12,270 nucleotides of DNA from Fibrobacter sp. (GCA_012515825.1 JAAYXQ010000193.1:1-12270), one strand, 5' to 3'; counted from the stretch's first letter, positions 1 to 7,693 are shown. The notes: generated by a model not told the origin, from the sequence alone. Made by a program: numbers and translations.

Positions 1-1470
1 GTCATAAAAAGTAAAAGGAGAATAAGAAGTTTTACTTGACTGAGTACCTAAAAGAACCTCTTTAACTGCCACACGCTGGTGACTAGGATCATCATTAGGG
101 TTATTGTTATCCCAAACATTACTATCATAGTCTATATACCAAACTAATACACCCGTATTGTTGATTCCTGAATCAAAACCTACCTTAGGGCGGTATTCGA
201 TCACATAATATTCATTATTATTTTTTGGATTCGTAACAGAATAAGCTTCCATTTTATCTAAAAGCATTAGTGAATAAATTTCGTCACTCGCTGAAAGCTC
301 AGTTAAAGTTAGCCATCCCATAGATTCTCGTTCAAAAGCAGAATATTTAGGAGGTTTTCGACCGTTACTATTATACATCCCTTGCGTCATCACATCCCAA
401 GGATTAGGGCCAGAAATAAAATTATTATTAGAATCATAAGCATAAAGATCGGATAAACCCATGACATGACTAAACTCATGAGCCAAAATGCCTAATTCAT
501 TTAAATTGGATTCATTCCCATCTTCTTTTTGTGCTAAAAAAGCATAGGTATTAAAAGAAAAACCTCCCGCTTGGTAAGGCTTATAATTAAAAGTAGATCC
601 ATTCCATTCCATCCAATATTGATGTCCCCAAAAATCTTCATGTATTTTTAGAGCGTCTTCTTCTTTTCCTGGAAAAAGAAAAAGAAATCCATCGACTGTT
701 GTTTCGCTGAGGCAGTACTTAGATCCAGAAAAATAGGGCTTCTGAACCATTAAATCAATAGCCTCTTTAATAAACTGACCTTCTAAAAAATCTCCACCAT
801 TCACATAATCTGTTAATTTTTTATTGAGCTGAATAGGGAATACATCAAAGTGAGGTTTAAATAAACTATCTGAAGAAATCAAAAAATAGTCTCTGAGACT
901 TCCAATATTTCCCTGTTCAGAAAAGCCAGGCTCATTTAGAAAACGATGAAAAAGGGCGGAATCTCCTGCCGCCTTATCTAAAGTAGATACTAAAAGAACA
1001 GGAATGTATCGTTCTCCTGCTGTCCATAATTTTGCCGTTGGTCTTTTTAATAATTGCGGTACTGTTGTAGAGACATCTATTGATCGACTTTGGCGATTAA
1101 AATTAAGCTTTCTATCTTGCTGTGGATAAGAACTCGGCCTCTTACTTTTATGTTTTGCCTTTACCTTTTTTTGATCGATCCCTTTTAAGAAGGTATTTTC
1201 ATTAGCTGTTCTTTTCTCTTTATTTTTCGCTTCAATTTTGGAAGGGGATCCATTTTCATCAACATAAACATAAATACCTTTTTCATTTTTAACGATTAAA
1301 TAATCATCTTCCGTAGTCGTATAATGATAATGTTCATCACCAAACTCACGGATAGAAAGACTAGAACTATCTGATTGTTTTACAGAAATCACACCAGGTT
1401 TTGCTGGGCGAGAAAAGACAAGCGAAGAGGCTAAAAATATTATCCATAAAGTATAGGTAAGGTATTTCAT
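1..1470 (-). CDS. Secreted M6-family zinc metalloprotease, N-terminal 490 residues (C-terminus off the window)
   Basis: The frame is open from an ATG at 1470 to the left edge without a stop, so the gene is partial. Residues 1-20 form a signal peptide: Lys2, then a hydrophobic run ending near LASSLVFS. Residues 21-130 resemble the N-terminal region of Fibrobacter-type M6 proteins, with a GDE..HY..TTED..Y.IV pattern followed by a Lys-rich linker. The catalytic core starts near residue 145. HEFSHVMGLSD at 331-341 is the HExxHxxGxxD zinc signature: His331 and His335 are ligands, Glu332 is the catalytic base and Asp341 is the likely third ligand. WDVMTQG at 358-364 is the Met-turn, and the ..FERESMGW.. 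stretch at 379-386 is also typical of M6. The likely role is secreted protein degradation. Any C-terminal sorting or binding domains are not visible. There is no strong ribosome binding site before the ATG. The M6 assignment is firm; the substrate is unknown. Confidence 0.93.
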   Translation of the reverse strand, partial: MKYLTYTLWIIFLASSLVFSRPAKPGVISVKQSDSSSLSIREFGDEHYHYTTTEDDYLIVKNEKGIYVYVDENGSPSKIEAKNKEKRTANENTFLKGIDQKKVKAKHKSKRPSSYPQQDRKLNFNRQSRSIDVSTTVPQLLKRPTAKLWTAGERYIPVLLVSTLDKAAGDSALFHRFLNEPGFSEQGNIGSLRDYFLISSDSLFKPHFDVFPIQLNKKLTDYVNGGDFLEGQFIKEAIDLMVQKPYFSGSKYCLSETTVDGFLFLFPGKEEDALKIHEDFWGHQYWMEWNGSTFNYKPYQAGGFSFNTYAFLAQKEDGNESNLNELGILAHEFSHVMGLSDLYAYDSNNNFISGPNPWDVMTQGMYNSNGRKPPKYSAFERESMGWLTLTELSASDEIYSLMLLDKMEAYSVTNPKNNNEYYVIEYRPKVGFDSGINNTGVLVWYIDYDSNVWDNNNPNDDPSHQRVAVKEVLLGTQSSKTSYSPFTFYD

Positions 1471-1867
1471 GTTCTTAAAATACTCAAAAAAAGGCACTTA
1501 ATAAACACCTCATTTTATTTTCTGTGTAAAAAGGGTGCTACATGCTAATTTATTCAAAACAATTTCAAAATATGTAACAAAAGGTATCATTTTAAGATTT
1601 GAATCTGAATTATGTAAAAAGTATCGATTTGTCGTTTCTACATAAAAATACTCCGTAATAAATACCAACTAATTTAAGACTTCTCTTTTTCACAGAACTT
1701 TTCCAATAAGCATTTTTAAGGAATACTTTGAAAAAGTTTTTTCATCAAAAAGTATGAATTAAATTCACAAATTATTTCTGTAAATTTCACCGTAATACTT
1801 CGAATAGTCGTTTCTGCCAATATGCATCGAATTAAAATGAATTAACCGTTTTGCCCCAAAAAACGCA
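1471..1867. other. 397-base gap without a convincing gene
   Basis: This gap lies between the start of the M6 protease gene and the end of the lipoprotein gene, both on the minus strand. It is very AT-rich and must hold the protease promoter, but I see no -35/-10 pair good enough to call. Short words recur: GTCGTTTCT near 1630 and 1807, and CCGTAATA near 1653 and 1790. I see no stem-loop followed by a T-run to serve as terminator for the lipoprotein gene. The longest ATG-started minus frame I followed is only 20 codons (1765-1827) and has no ribosome binding site. Confidence 0.5.
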
Positions 1868-2446
1868 TTAAATTTTCAATATAGAAGGTGAAATCCATTC
1901 CTCTTGGGTATTAAAAGGGATTACATCATCACATTTCCATGAAGAACTTTCATGCGTCTTATAACGAATCGGAATTGATTGATTTAAAGTACGAGAACAA
2001 TCCTCGACTAAAAACGCCCAATAATCAACAGAGCGAATAGCTTTACAAACATCTCCCTTTGGAGTCGTAGGCACAAAATGATATATCAAAGCACCCTCTG
2101 GCGAAATAGAATGAAGAACATCAAAAGAATTTGAGTTATCCTTTTTTTGCTTTATTATATAGAAGTCGCATTTTTTATGCTTCAAAATTAACGATGCGGT
2201 TTTAGGAAAATAAGTAACGATATCATTAAATGGTAATGGATTTATGCCCGCAGAATCATCGTCAAAGGCAGGTATTTTTGCATATGCTAAAACATTCGAA
2301 TCAAAATCAGGGGCACTTTCCTGTTCAAACATCGCTAGTAAAACAGAAAAAGCCATTGGATTATTTTTAGCTAATTCATCATCAGAAGTTGTATTTCCTT
2401 GACATCCACACAAGATATAAAATAAAATGACGATATATTTTCTCAT
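1868..2446 (-). CDS. Small lipoprotein of unknown function
   Basis: This is a 192-residue protein with a bacterial lipoprotein signal. Lys3 is followed by a hydrophobic stretch (residues 4-13) and the lipobox LCGC at 12-15, so Cys15 should be the lipidated residue. Residue 16 is Gln and residues 22-24 are acidic after a short polar linker. In Gram-negative bacteria with a Lol system, Gln at +2 is compatible with outer-membrane sorting. The mature part is mixed alpha/beta with four further cysteines (about residues 93, 133, 149 and 171), which could form disulfides in the periplasm. I recognise no family. The start is supported by a good ribosome binding site (GGAGG, 4 bases before the ATG). 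It is transcribed in the same direction as the M6 protease downstream but 397 bases away, so it is probably a separate unit. Confidence 0.85.
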   Translation of the reverse strand: MRKYIVILFYILCGCQGNTTSDDELAKNNPMAFSVLLAMFEQESAPDFDSNVLAYAKIPAFDDDSAGINPLPFNDIVTYFPKTASLILKHKKCDFYIIKQKKDNSNSFDVLHSISPEGALIYHFVPTTPKGDVCKAIRSVDYWAFLVEDCSRTLNQSIPIRYKTHESSSWKCDDVIPFNTQEEWISPSILKI

Positions 2447-2456
2447 TTTTCCTCCG
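2442..2456 (-). promoter_or_regulatory. Ribosome binding site of the lipoprotein gene
   Basis: Read on the minus strand, GGAGG lies four bases upstream of the ATG that ends at 2446. It fixes the lipoprotein start and is one of the few clear Shine-Dalgarno sequences in this window, alongside those of the rubrerythrin and ktrA genes. Confidence 0.7.
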
Positions 2457-2510
2457 GAACACTAGCCATAAAGTAAAAAAAGAAATAGGGCATCGCAACC
2501 TTTTTTTAAG

Positions 2511-2635
2511 TAATTAGTCTCGCGATAACGAATATCACACAAAAAAGCGTGTCTTACGATATTAATCTCGCAAAACAAATTTCAAGTAACGAGTTCAAGA
2601 AATGATTCTCGTGAAAATAATCCCAGCGAAAATGG
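2511..2635 (-). repeat. Degenerate copies of the TTTCGCGAGATTA repeat family
   Basis: Read on the minus strand, the gap at 2447-2681 holds at least four diverged versions of the word that fills the large block at 9841-10291. These are CCATTTTCGCTGGG (about 2622-2635), ATTTTCACGAGAATCATT (2601-2618), GTTTTGCGAGATTAAT (2561-2576) and GTTATCGCGAGACTAATT (2512-2529). The matches to TTTCGCGAGATTA are partial but include its CGAGA or CGCGAGA core. The orientation is opposite to that of the large block. Apart from these words and the ribosome binding site of the lipoprotein gene, I see no gene in the 235-base gap. Confidence 0.55.
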
Positions 2636-2681
2636 ACAGGCTTTTCAAATGAGCGTTTCGTAAAAAACGACAGTAAAAAAA

Positions 2682-3242
2682 TTACGAAAACTTAGAAATG
2701 ACTTTTTTTAGGCGTAGTGCAGCAGGAGGATGTTCTCTATAAAGTAACGCGAAAAAAGTGCTGTAAGGAATCTCTTGATTTGCAAGTAAGCGAAACTGCT
2801 TTTTAGCCTGAGTGATGCTTGTTTTTTTAGCCGCATAAGCATCGGCTTCAAATTCTTGCTGCCATATATAATAGTGGTAAGGAATTTGCAAAAAGAATAA
2901 AGCCAAATGAAAGAGAATCACCACTTCCACTAAAGACATTCTCAACTGACCAATCACATAAAAAATCCCCAAAATACTTAGAAAGAAAAAAACGCCTTTT
3001 AATAAAAGCCGTGTCATTGAATGATGTAGTTTTTCGTGTACTTCTTCATGAAACTTAACAAAGGGATTGCTTATTTCTGTTTGATCCCGATTCTCTGGAA
3101 ACGGGACGAAATCGTTTATAAAAGGAATCACTCGAAAGAGCGCAAATCGATTTTTGCGAGAGAAAAGACGCGCTTCCCGAATTTCTAAAGCCACTCGGAA
3201 AACGAATTCTATTCCTAATAAAACAACTAGCCAAAAAAACAT
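2682..3242 (-). CDS. Compact membrane M48-like zinc metallopeptidase
   Basis: This 186-residue protein appears to be a minimal integral-membrane gluzincin. Residues 2-18 form an N-terminal hydrophobic segment. HEEVH at 65-69 is an HExxH zinc motif with Glu66 as the catalytic base. Two hydrophobic segments follow (about 82-98 and 103-121). EFEAD at 130-134 matches the M48 third-ligand motif ExxxD, with Glu130 as ligand. The late EHPPAALRLKKV at 170-181 resembles the conserved His-Pro..Arg element of M48 enzymes. The motif order and the membrane hairpin between HExxH and ExxxD fit M48, the HtpX/Ste24 group, though the protein is much shorter than HtpX (about 290 residues). It starts 8 bases after the stop of the DUF4954 gene. 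The ribosome binding site TAAGG overlaps that stop codon, so the two are probably co-translated. The substrate is unknown. Confidence 0.75.
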   Translation of the reverse strand: MFFWLVVLLGIEFVFRVALEIREARLFSRKNRFALFRVIPFINDFVPFPENRDQTEISNPFVKFHEEVHEKLHHSMTRLLLKGVFFFLSILGIFYVIGQLRMSLVEVVILFHLALFFLQIPYHYYIWQQEFEADAYAAKKTSITQAKKQFRLLANQEIPYSTFFALLYREHPPAALRLKKVISKFS

Positions 3243-3250
3243 TTTGTGCC

Positions 3251-5131
3251 TTAGGCTTCTAAGCGAAGTTCTTTAGAAAGCAAAGCCACTCTTTTGTTTG
3301 ACTCTTCGATCCGTTGCTTTTCAAAGTCTATGAAAGCCTTATCTGGCAAATGAACTTCATCGTAATCATCAAAAATCTCTCGACCACGCACAGCGTCTCG
3401 ATCTAGACCTTTGAATACACAATCAAACCATTCTTTTTCTAAAGCCTTATATTTTTTCAACAAGTCGGCGACGGTTTCTGGGAAAGCCCAGTCTTTTGTA
3501 ATCTCTCGAAGTACTTCCCCTGAAAAGCTCTTTCGAAAATCTTTTGGAGATTCCATTAACAAGCTAGAATCCGCTTCCATAGCCGAAACACAAGCATCTA
3601 AAACAAATCGTTCTAAAAACTCACGGTACGTTTTGAGTGCATTTTGACGCACCGTTTCTCTGAGGTAATTACTCCCTAAACCAAGAATATCTTCTTTTAA
3701 ATAAACGTCTTTGATCGTTTTCACTTGAAGCCTTTGGTAGGCGTCAAAAACGTTTTTGACTAATTCTGATTGAGATAGAGCTCCAAAAGAAACGTCCACA
3801 AAACCTTTACCACGGATGCTATACTTATAGAAATTCCGATCTAATGCGTATGCGTTTTTCGCATAGTTCCAACCAGGGATTAATTCATTCAAAAAGCTTT
3901 TCGAAGGATCGCTATGCGTCCCTTTCTTGATCAAACTAAACGGGAACATTAAACGCTGTGGCTCGCAAGTGACTCCTGTCGCAATGATCGAGAAAGGAGA
4001 ATCTTTTAAATTCGCTGGGAATTTGATATTGACACCCAAACCAAAAAACAAGCCTTGACCCGCATACAATTCTTGGTCTGGCCTACGCCCCGTATGATTA
4101 CTCCCCACATTGGCACCATAGCCTAAATTGCCACCGCCCATAGGCCAAAGCGTAGAGATTAAAAGTGAGTGATGATGCATCTGAGTAAGAGGCCCTACAT
4201 AAGAGCACGTTACTTCGGCTTCTTCAATATGACAACATGAAGAAATAATCGAAGAATTAATAATGGCCTTATTCCCAACCTTCACTCGTTTCATTAAAAC
4301 AGAATTTTTAACTAATGCTCCAGAATGTACTTTAACGCCTTCTTGCACATTGGAGTTTTCAATAATTACAGAATCATAAATATTACAAGGTTCTTCAAGG
4401 CTACTGAGCACGACTGTATTTCTGATTTTAGACGCCCCTTCAATTCTCGCGTGAGGGCCTATCCAGCTATTGCGGACAATATTCGTATTTGAAATCACAG
4501 CGCCTTTATCTACAACGCCAAAAGGTAAAGAGACTTCTTGACGCCAAGTATTAATCAACTCAGCAAACGATCCTTGTACTTCTTCATTCATTTTTTGAAG
4601 CAATTGAGCGTCAATCAACTCATCGGTGATATCTGGGAAAACGTACAACGGACGACCACCCATTTCATTACCTATGACAATATCGGATCCTGTCTGATAG
4701 CTAATTTTCCCACTAGAAACGATCGACCCTACATTTTGAAGCACAGCACCAAAACGCACAAGAACATTAGAAAGCATCGCCACTCGATGAACGAGCGCAT
4801 TTTCAATCGTACAATTATGAACTAAGCTATAGTAAATCCCAGTTGGAAAAGAGACGTCTCCAGGAAGCAAAACTGTTCCAAAAAATGCAGGTAAACGGAC
4901 CTCGCCTACAAAAATGGATTGATTGATTCTCTCAGGTGAAAAATTGGGTTCCACAGAAACTAGAGACCAGTCATCGCATCGATTTCCGTTTTTTTCTAGA
5001 GTTTCGATTTCTTCAGGAGTTAAGGTTCGATACCTTATGGGCACTTTTGTAGAGCGTAAAACTTCAACAGATGTGGTAATAAAGCTGCTCTTCAGCGCTT
5101 TTTTTAATTTAAGCAATCGTTGCATACTCAT
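3251..5131 (-). CDS. DUF4954-type left-handed beta-helix protein
   Basis: This 626-residue protein resembles the DUF4954 family of Bacteroidetes, spirochaetes and Fibrobacteres. Residues 33-60 carry the typical opening YRTLTPEEIETLEKNG..CDDW. Residues 66-155 and 203-310 look like hexapeptide/parallel beta-helix turns, with repeated small-polar residues followed by I/V. Residues 309-402 are the most family-like part, with TCSYVGPLTQMHHHSLL, GYGANVGSNHTGRRPDQE, FFGLGVNIKFP and SIIATGVT. A helical, charged C-terminal part runs from about 450 to 620. Left-handed helices of this kind occur in sugar-nucleotide acyl- and nucleotidyltransferases, but this family has no proven reaction. About 30 residues precede the usual family start, and no later in-frame ATG precedes the conserved region, so the start is the ATG at 5131 or the one at 5125. 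Neither has a Shine-Dalgarno sequence. It forms an operon with the M48-like peptidase downstream. Confidence 0.88.
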   Translation of the reverse strand: MSMQRLLKLKKALKSSFITTSVEVLRSTKVPIRYRTLTPEEIETLEKNGNRCDDWSLVSVEPNFSPERINQSIFVGEVRLPAFFGTVLLPGDVSFPTGIYYSLVHNCTIENALVHRVAMLSNVLVRFGAVLQNVGSIVSSGKISYQTGSDIVIGNEMGGRPLYVFPDITDELIDAQLLQKMNEEVQGSFAELINTWRQEVSLPFGVVDKGAVISNTNIVRNSWIGPHARIEGASKIRNTVVLSSLEEPCNIYDSVIIENSNVQEGVKVHSGALVKNSVLMKRVKVGNKAIINSSIISSCCHIEEAEVTCSYVGPLTQMHHHSLLISTLWPMGGGNLGYGANVGSNHTGRRPDQELYAGQGLFFGLGVNIKFPANLKDSPFSIIATGVTCEPQRLMFPFSLIKKGTHSDPSKSFLNELIPGWNYAKNAYALDRNFYKYSIRGKGFVDVSFGALSQSELVKNVFDAYQRLQVKTIKDVYLKEDILGLGSNYLRETVRQNALKTYREFLERFVLDACVSAMEADSSLLMESPKDFRKSFSGEVLREITKDWAFPETVADLLKKYKALEKEWFDCVFKGLDRDAVRGREIFDDYDEVHLPDKAFIDFEKQRIEESNKRVALLSKELRLEA

Positions 5132-5149
5132 AAAATAGACTAAATTCTA

Positions 5150-5177
5150 ATATTATGATGAAGAAAATTATCTTCAA
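5150..5177 (-). promoter_or_regulatory. Candidate promoter of the DUF4954-peptidase operon
   Basis: Read on the minus strand, TTGAAG (5177-5172), a 16-base spacer and TAATAT (5155-5150) form a plausible sigma70-type promoter. It lies largely inside the first codons of the divergent gene at 5155. Transcription would start near 5143 and leave a leader of only about 12 bases, which fits the absence of a ribosome binding site. This is a prediction from consensus only. Confidence 0.35.
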
Positions 5178-5622
5178 TGGGATTAAAAACCATAAATATG
5201 ACTTAATTCTATATCCTGCGGAGTTCTTCGAACTGCGTATCCAGGAAGAGATTGTCCGAACGGATGAATATAAAAGTTCTTTTGTTTATGTCGAAATGGA
5301 TTTTAATAGAATCAAAGCTACTCTAAAAGACGACACAGAAGAGCTTGCATTTTGGGAAGCCGCATTACGTAGCATGGCCATCAAGAAAAGGGGTTCAGAC
5401 GTTCTTGGCTTTTTACAAGACGATGCAGGAATTGGACTTCTATTGCTCGATTCAAAAATGGAAGGGTGGATTCGACTTCAAGGTCGCATCAGTGAATTTT
5501 GTCGTTTGACAATTGGAGATATCTCTAATACGCTTCAAAAAGGGACTAGGGCTTTTGTTTACCCTGCCTGCTTAAAAGACTTTGTCATTCCCAAACCTAA
5601 TGGGGAAGAAAAGTCCACATGA
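5155..5622 (+). CDS. Degenerate GGDEF-like domain protein, paired with a glycosyltransferase
   Basis: This 155-residue soluble protein has no signal peptide or membrane segment. Residues 28-100 follow the pattern of a GGDEF domain. An EEIVR..EYKSSFVYVEMDF stretch matches the N-terminal helix and first strand (R....P.SLL..DID). KRGSDVLGFLQDDAGIGLLL at 78-97 matches the R.sD...RlGGDEFailL region, and AFVYPA at 133-138 matches the last strand. The GGDEF loop itself is replaced by QDDAG, and the FKxxND substrate site is absent, so diguanylate cyclase activity is not expected. Similar degenerate domains accompany exopolysaccharide genes in several phyla (family knowledge, recalled). Its stop overlaps the next start by four bases (ATGA), which couples it to the GT4 glycosyltransferase. 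The start could be the ATG at 5155 or 5158; neither has a ribosome binding site. The fold assignment is tentative. Confidence 0.5.
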   Translation: MMKKIIFNGIKNHKYDLILYPAEFFELRIQEEIVRTDEYKSSFVYVEMDFNRIKATLKDDTEELAFWEAALRSMAIKKRGSDVLGFLQDDAGIGLLLLDSKMEGWIRLQGRISEFCRLTIGDISNTLQKGTRAFVYPACLKDFVIPKPNGEEKST

Positions 5623-6794
5623 AAGTTTTAATCATTGGATCTGTTTACCCGCGCTTTGATGAAGATTCAGAAGTCCCGTGGTTACGTACCTCTGTAAAAA
5701 AGCTAAAAGAAGCTGGAGTTCAAGTTCAAATCCTTTGCCCTTCTTATCAAGGGTTAAAATCGCACGAAATTGACGGGATTCCAGTACACCGTTTTCGCTA
5801 TGCCAAACCCTCTTTAGAAATTTTAACACATGATGAAGGGGCTCCTTCTAAAATGGCTAACAAGCCCTGGATGCAGTTGCTTGCGATTCCCTATATTATT
5901 AGTGGTTTTATAAAATGCTTGCAGTTGTGTCGCCAAGAAAAGTTTGATCTTCTCCATGTTCACTGGCCATTCCCTCATGGTTTAATTGCACTTGGTGCTT
6001 CTAAGCTTTTTAAAATCCCGATGCTTTTGAACTTTCACGGCGCCGAGCTTCTTTTAATTAGAAAGCATGCTTGGGTCGCTCCTGTCCTTCGCTTTATCTT
6101 AAGCCAAAGTCAAGCCGTTTTTGCAAACAGTCATTTTACCGCTCAAAAAATAAATGCCCTTCGAAAAACAGAGGTGTATTGTAGCCCTTATGGAACGACT
6201 TTATCTTCTCAAGTAAGTACAGAATTGCATCCTGTAAAAAATAAATTTCGCATTTTATTTGTAGGCCGTCACATTGAGCGAAAAGGTCTAATTTATTTAA
6301 TAGAAGCAGCCTCAAAATTAGATCCTTCGCGTTTTGAAGTACGTATTGCAGGTGCTGGCGACTTGACCTCTTCTTTAATGGAAAAAGCAAAAGAAATCGC
6401 TCCCGAGACGGTTGTCTTCACAGGGAAACTTTCTTCCAAAGAACTACAAGAAGAATATCAAAAAGCGAATGTCTTTGTTTTGCCCGCGATCGTCGATCAG
6501 AAGGGCGATACAGAAGGCTTAGGCGTTGTGCTGATTGAAGCCATAGAATATGCCCTTCCTGTTGTTGCCTCTAATGTTGGCGGCATTCCCGATGTGATTA
6601 TCGATCATGAAACAGGCCTTCTTGTAGAAGCTAAAAATAGCGACGCTCTTACCGATGCCTTCTTAAAGCTCGAATCCGACGAAGCTTTGTCTCAAAAGCT
6701 AGTTACTGGTGCGCGAGCCCATATCAGAAAATACTTCTCCTGGGAACCCATCATTAAAAACCAAATTGAAGTTTACGAATCAATTCTTCGTTAA
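5619..6794 (+). CDS. GT4-family (GT-B fold) glycosyltransferase
   Basis: This 391-residue retaining glycosyltransferase probably transfers a sugar from a nucleotide donor to a lipid or glycan acceptor at the cytoplasmic face of the membrane. The N-terminal Rossmann domain starts MKVLIIGSVYPRF and contains DLLHVHWPFPHGL (110-122) and NFHGAELL (138-145), typical acceptor-side motifs of GT4. The donor domain starts at FVGRHIERKGL (214-224). It carries the EX7E motif, Glu299 to Glu307, within EGLGVVLIEA, followed by PVVASNVGGIPDVI (314-327) and GLLV (333-336). The length is normal for the family. It overlaps the upstream GGDEF-like gene by four bases, with only a weak purine-rich ribosome binding site, so translational coupling is likely. 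Its stop codon overlaps that of the convergent transporter gene. The donor and acceptor cannot be read from the sequence. Confidence 0.92.
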   Translation: MKVLIIGSVYPRFDEDSEVPWLRTSVKKLKEAGVQVQILCPSYQGLKSHEIDGIPVHRFRYAKPSLEILTHDEGAPSKMANKPWMQLLAIPYIISGFIKCLQLCRQEKFDLLHVHWPFPHGLIALGASKLFKIPMLLNFHGAELLLIRKHAWVAPVLRFILSQSQAVFANSHFTAQKINALRKTEVYCSPYGTTLSSQVSTELHPVKNKFRILFVGRHIERKGLIYLIEAASKLDPSRFEVRIAGAGDLTSSLMEKAKEIAPETVVFTGKLSSKELQEEYQKANVFVLPAIVDQKGDTEGLGVVLIEAIEYALPVVASNVGGIPDVIIDHETGLLVEAKNSDALTDAFLKLESDEALSQKLVTGARAHIRKYFSWEPIIKNQIEVYESILR

Positions 6795-7693
6795 TCTTTT
6801 TTATTCTTTTTGCCTCGGCTCATGTAACTTAAAACTAAGTTTTGCCAAACAACATAAAAAACTGGCCCAATCGCAGCTATTGGCCCTGCGTACATTTGAG
6901 TAATCCAAATAATAAGCGTGGTGTTTTTTTGTCCCATGCTTTGCGCCCCTTCAATAGGATGTTTTTTTCTCGAAGAAAGCCAGCCCATGAAGAAAAGAAA
7001 TACGCATAAAAATAAAGAGAGCCCACCCAATAGAGGGAACATACCGCTTTCCCATAAAGACATAAAGCCCATTTCACGAATATCGTAGCTAGCTTTTGCA
7101 ATAATGATAAAGACAGAAACCATCCAAACCACTAAAGTATATTTTTGAAAAGAAACAATCCGTCTAGCGATCTCAGGGTAAAAAGCGCGGAGGCCAAAGG
7201 CAATCGAAAGAGGAATCGTGATGATTGGTTGAATAGAACCAAAGATCTGCTTAGACATGCCTATAAAGCTTTCATCCGTATTTGTGAAATAGCCAAATAG
7301 TAAAGGAATCGAAATACAAGCAATCACGTGACCAGAAATAAATATTTTCAAAGCTAAGATCGAATTTCCACCAAGGATTTTAGCCATCGCAGGAGCTGCA
7401 TTTGCAGGAGGAGCTAAAACAATAATCAAGCCAGCAAGAAAAAACTCTTTGGGTAAATTGAAAAAGCGATACGTGAAATACAAGAGAACAATTAAAAGAA
7501 GACTCATTAGAGAAGATTTTAAAACGATCCCGAAAGTTTCTCCGTGTTCTTGACGAGGCACTCTAGATGCAAAAGTCAGAATCATCATGATACCGATCAA
7601 ATAGGGCATCAAAAAAGATAAAACATGTGCTTGAGGTAGGAGTATACCTAAAATAATCGCCAAAGGCATGAAAATGGAACGTAAACGACTCAC
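6791..7693 (-). CDS. BASS-family (bile acid:sodium symporter-like) transporter
   Basis: This 300-residue membrane protein has about nine to ten hydrophobic segments, in line with the BASS/SBF fold. Two family landmarks are present: APPANAAPAMAKILGGN at 94-110, the discontinuous-helix region near the sodium and substrate sites, and GQKNTTLIIWITQ at 254-266 followed by a hydrophobic run ending VVWQN at 281-285, the second crossover region. The C-terminus is Lys-rich (GKKNKKD). In this family the transported compound varies among bile acids, pantoate, pyruvate and other organic anions, usually with sodium, so the substrate is left open. The first possible start is GTG at 7693; the ATG at residue 9 (7669) is an alternative. 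Neither has a Shine-Dalgarno sequence. It is divergent from the potassium uptake genes (61-base gap) and convergent, with shared stop bases, on the glycosyltransferase gene. Confidence 0.82.
   Translation of the reverse strand: MSRLRSIFMPLAIILGILLPQAHVLSFLMPYLIGIMMILTFASRVPRQEHGETFGIVLKSSLMSLLLIVLLYFTYRFFNLPKEFFLAGLIIVLAPPANAAPAMAKILGGNSILALKIFISGHVIACISIPLLFGYFTNTDESFIGMSKQIFGSIQPIITIPLSIAFGLRAFYPEIARRIVSFQKYTLVVWMVSVFIIIAKASYDIREMGFMSLWESGMFPLLGGLSLFLCVFLFFMGWLSSRKKHPIEGAQSMGQKNTTLIIWITQMYAGPIAAIGPVFYVVWQNLVLSYMSRGKKNKKD

Noticed and set aside
1765..1827. Twenty-codon minus-strand frame starting MHIGRNDYSKYYGE
   Set aside because: It has no ribosome binding site, is very short and sits in a gap with repeated words. 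Nothing supports translation.
2537..2553. ACAC...GTGT inverted repeat as a terminator
   Set aside because: The stem is only about four base pairs and no T-run follows in either direction that matches a gene end.
4538..4825. 95-codon plus-strand open frame inside the DUF4954 gene
   Set aside because: It is antisense to a conserved protein, has no ribosome binding site and has a composition unlike real proteins of the window.
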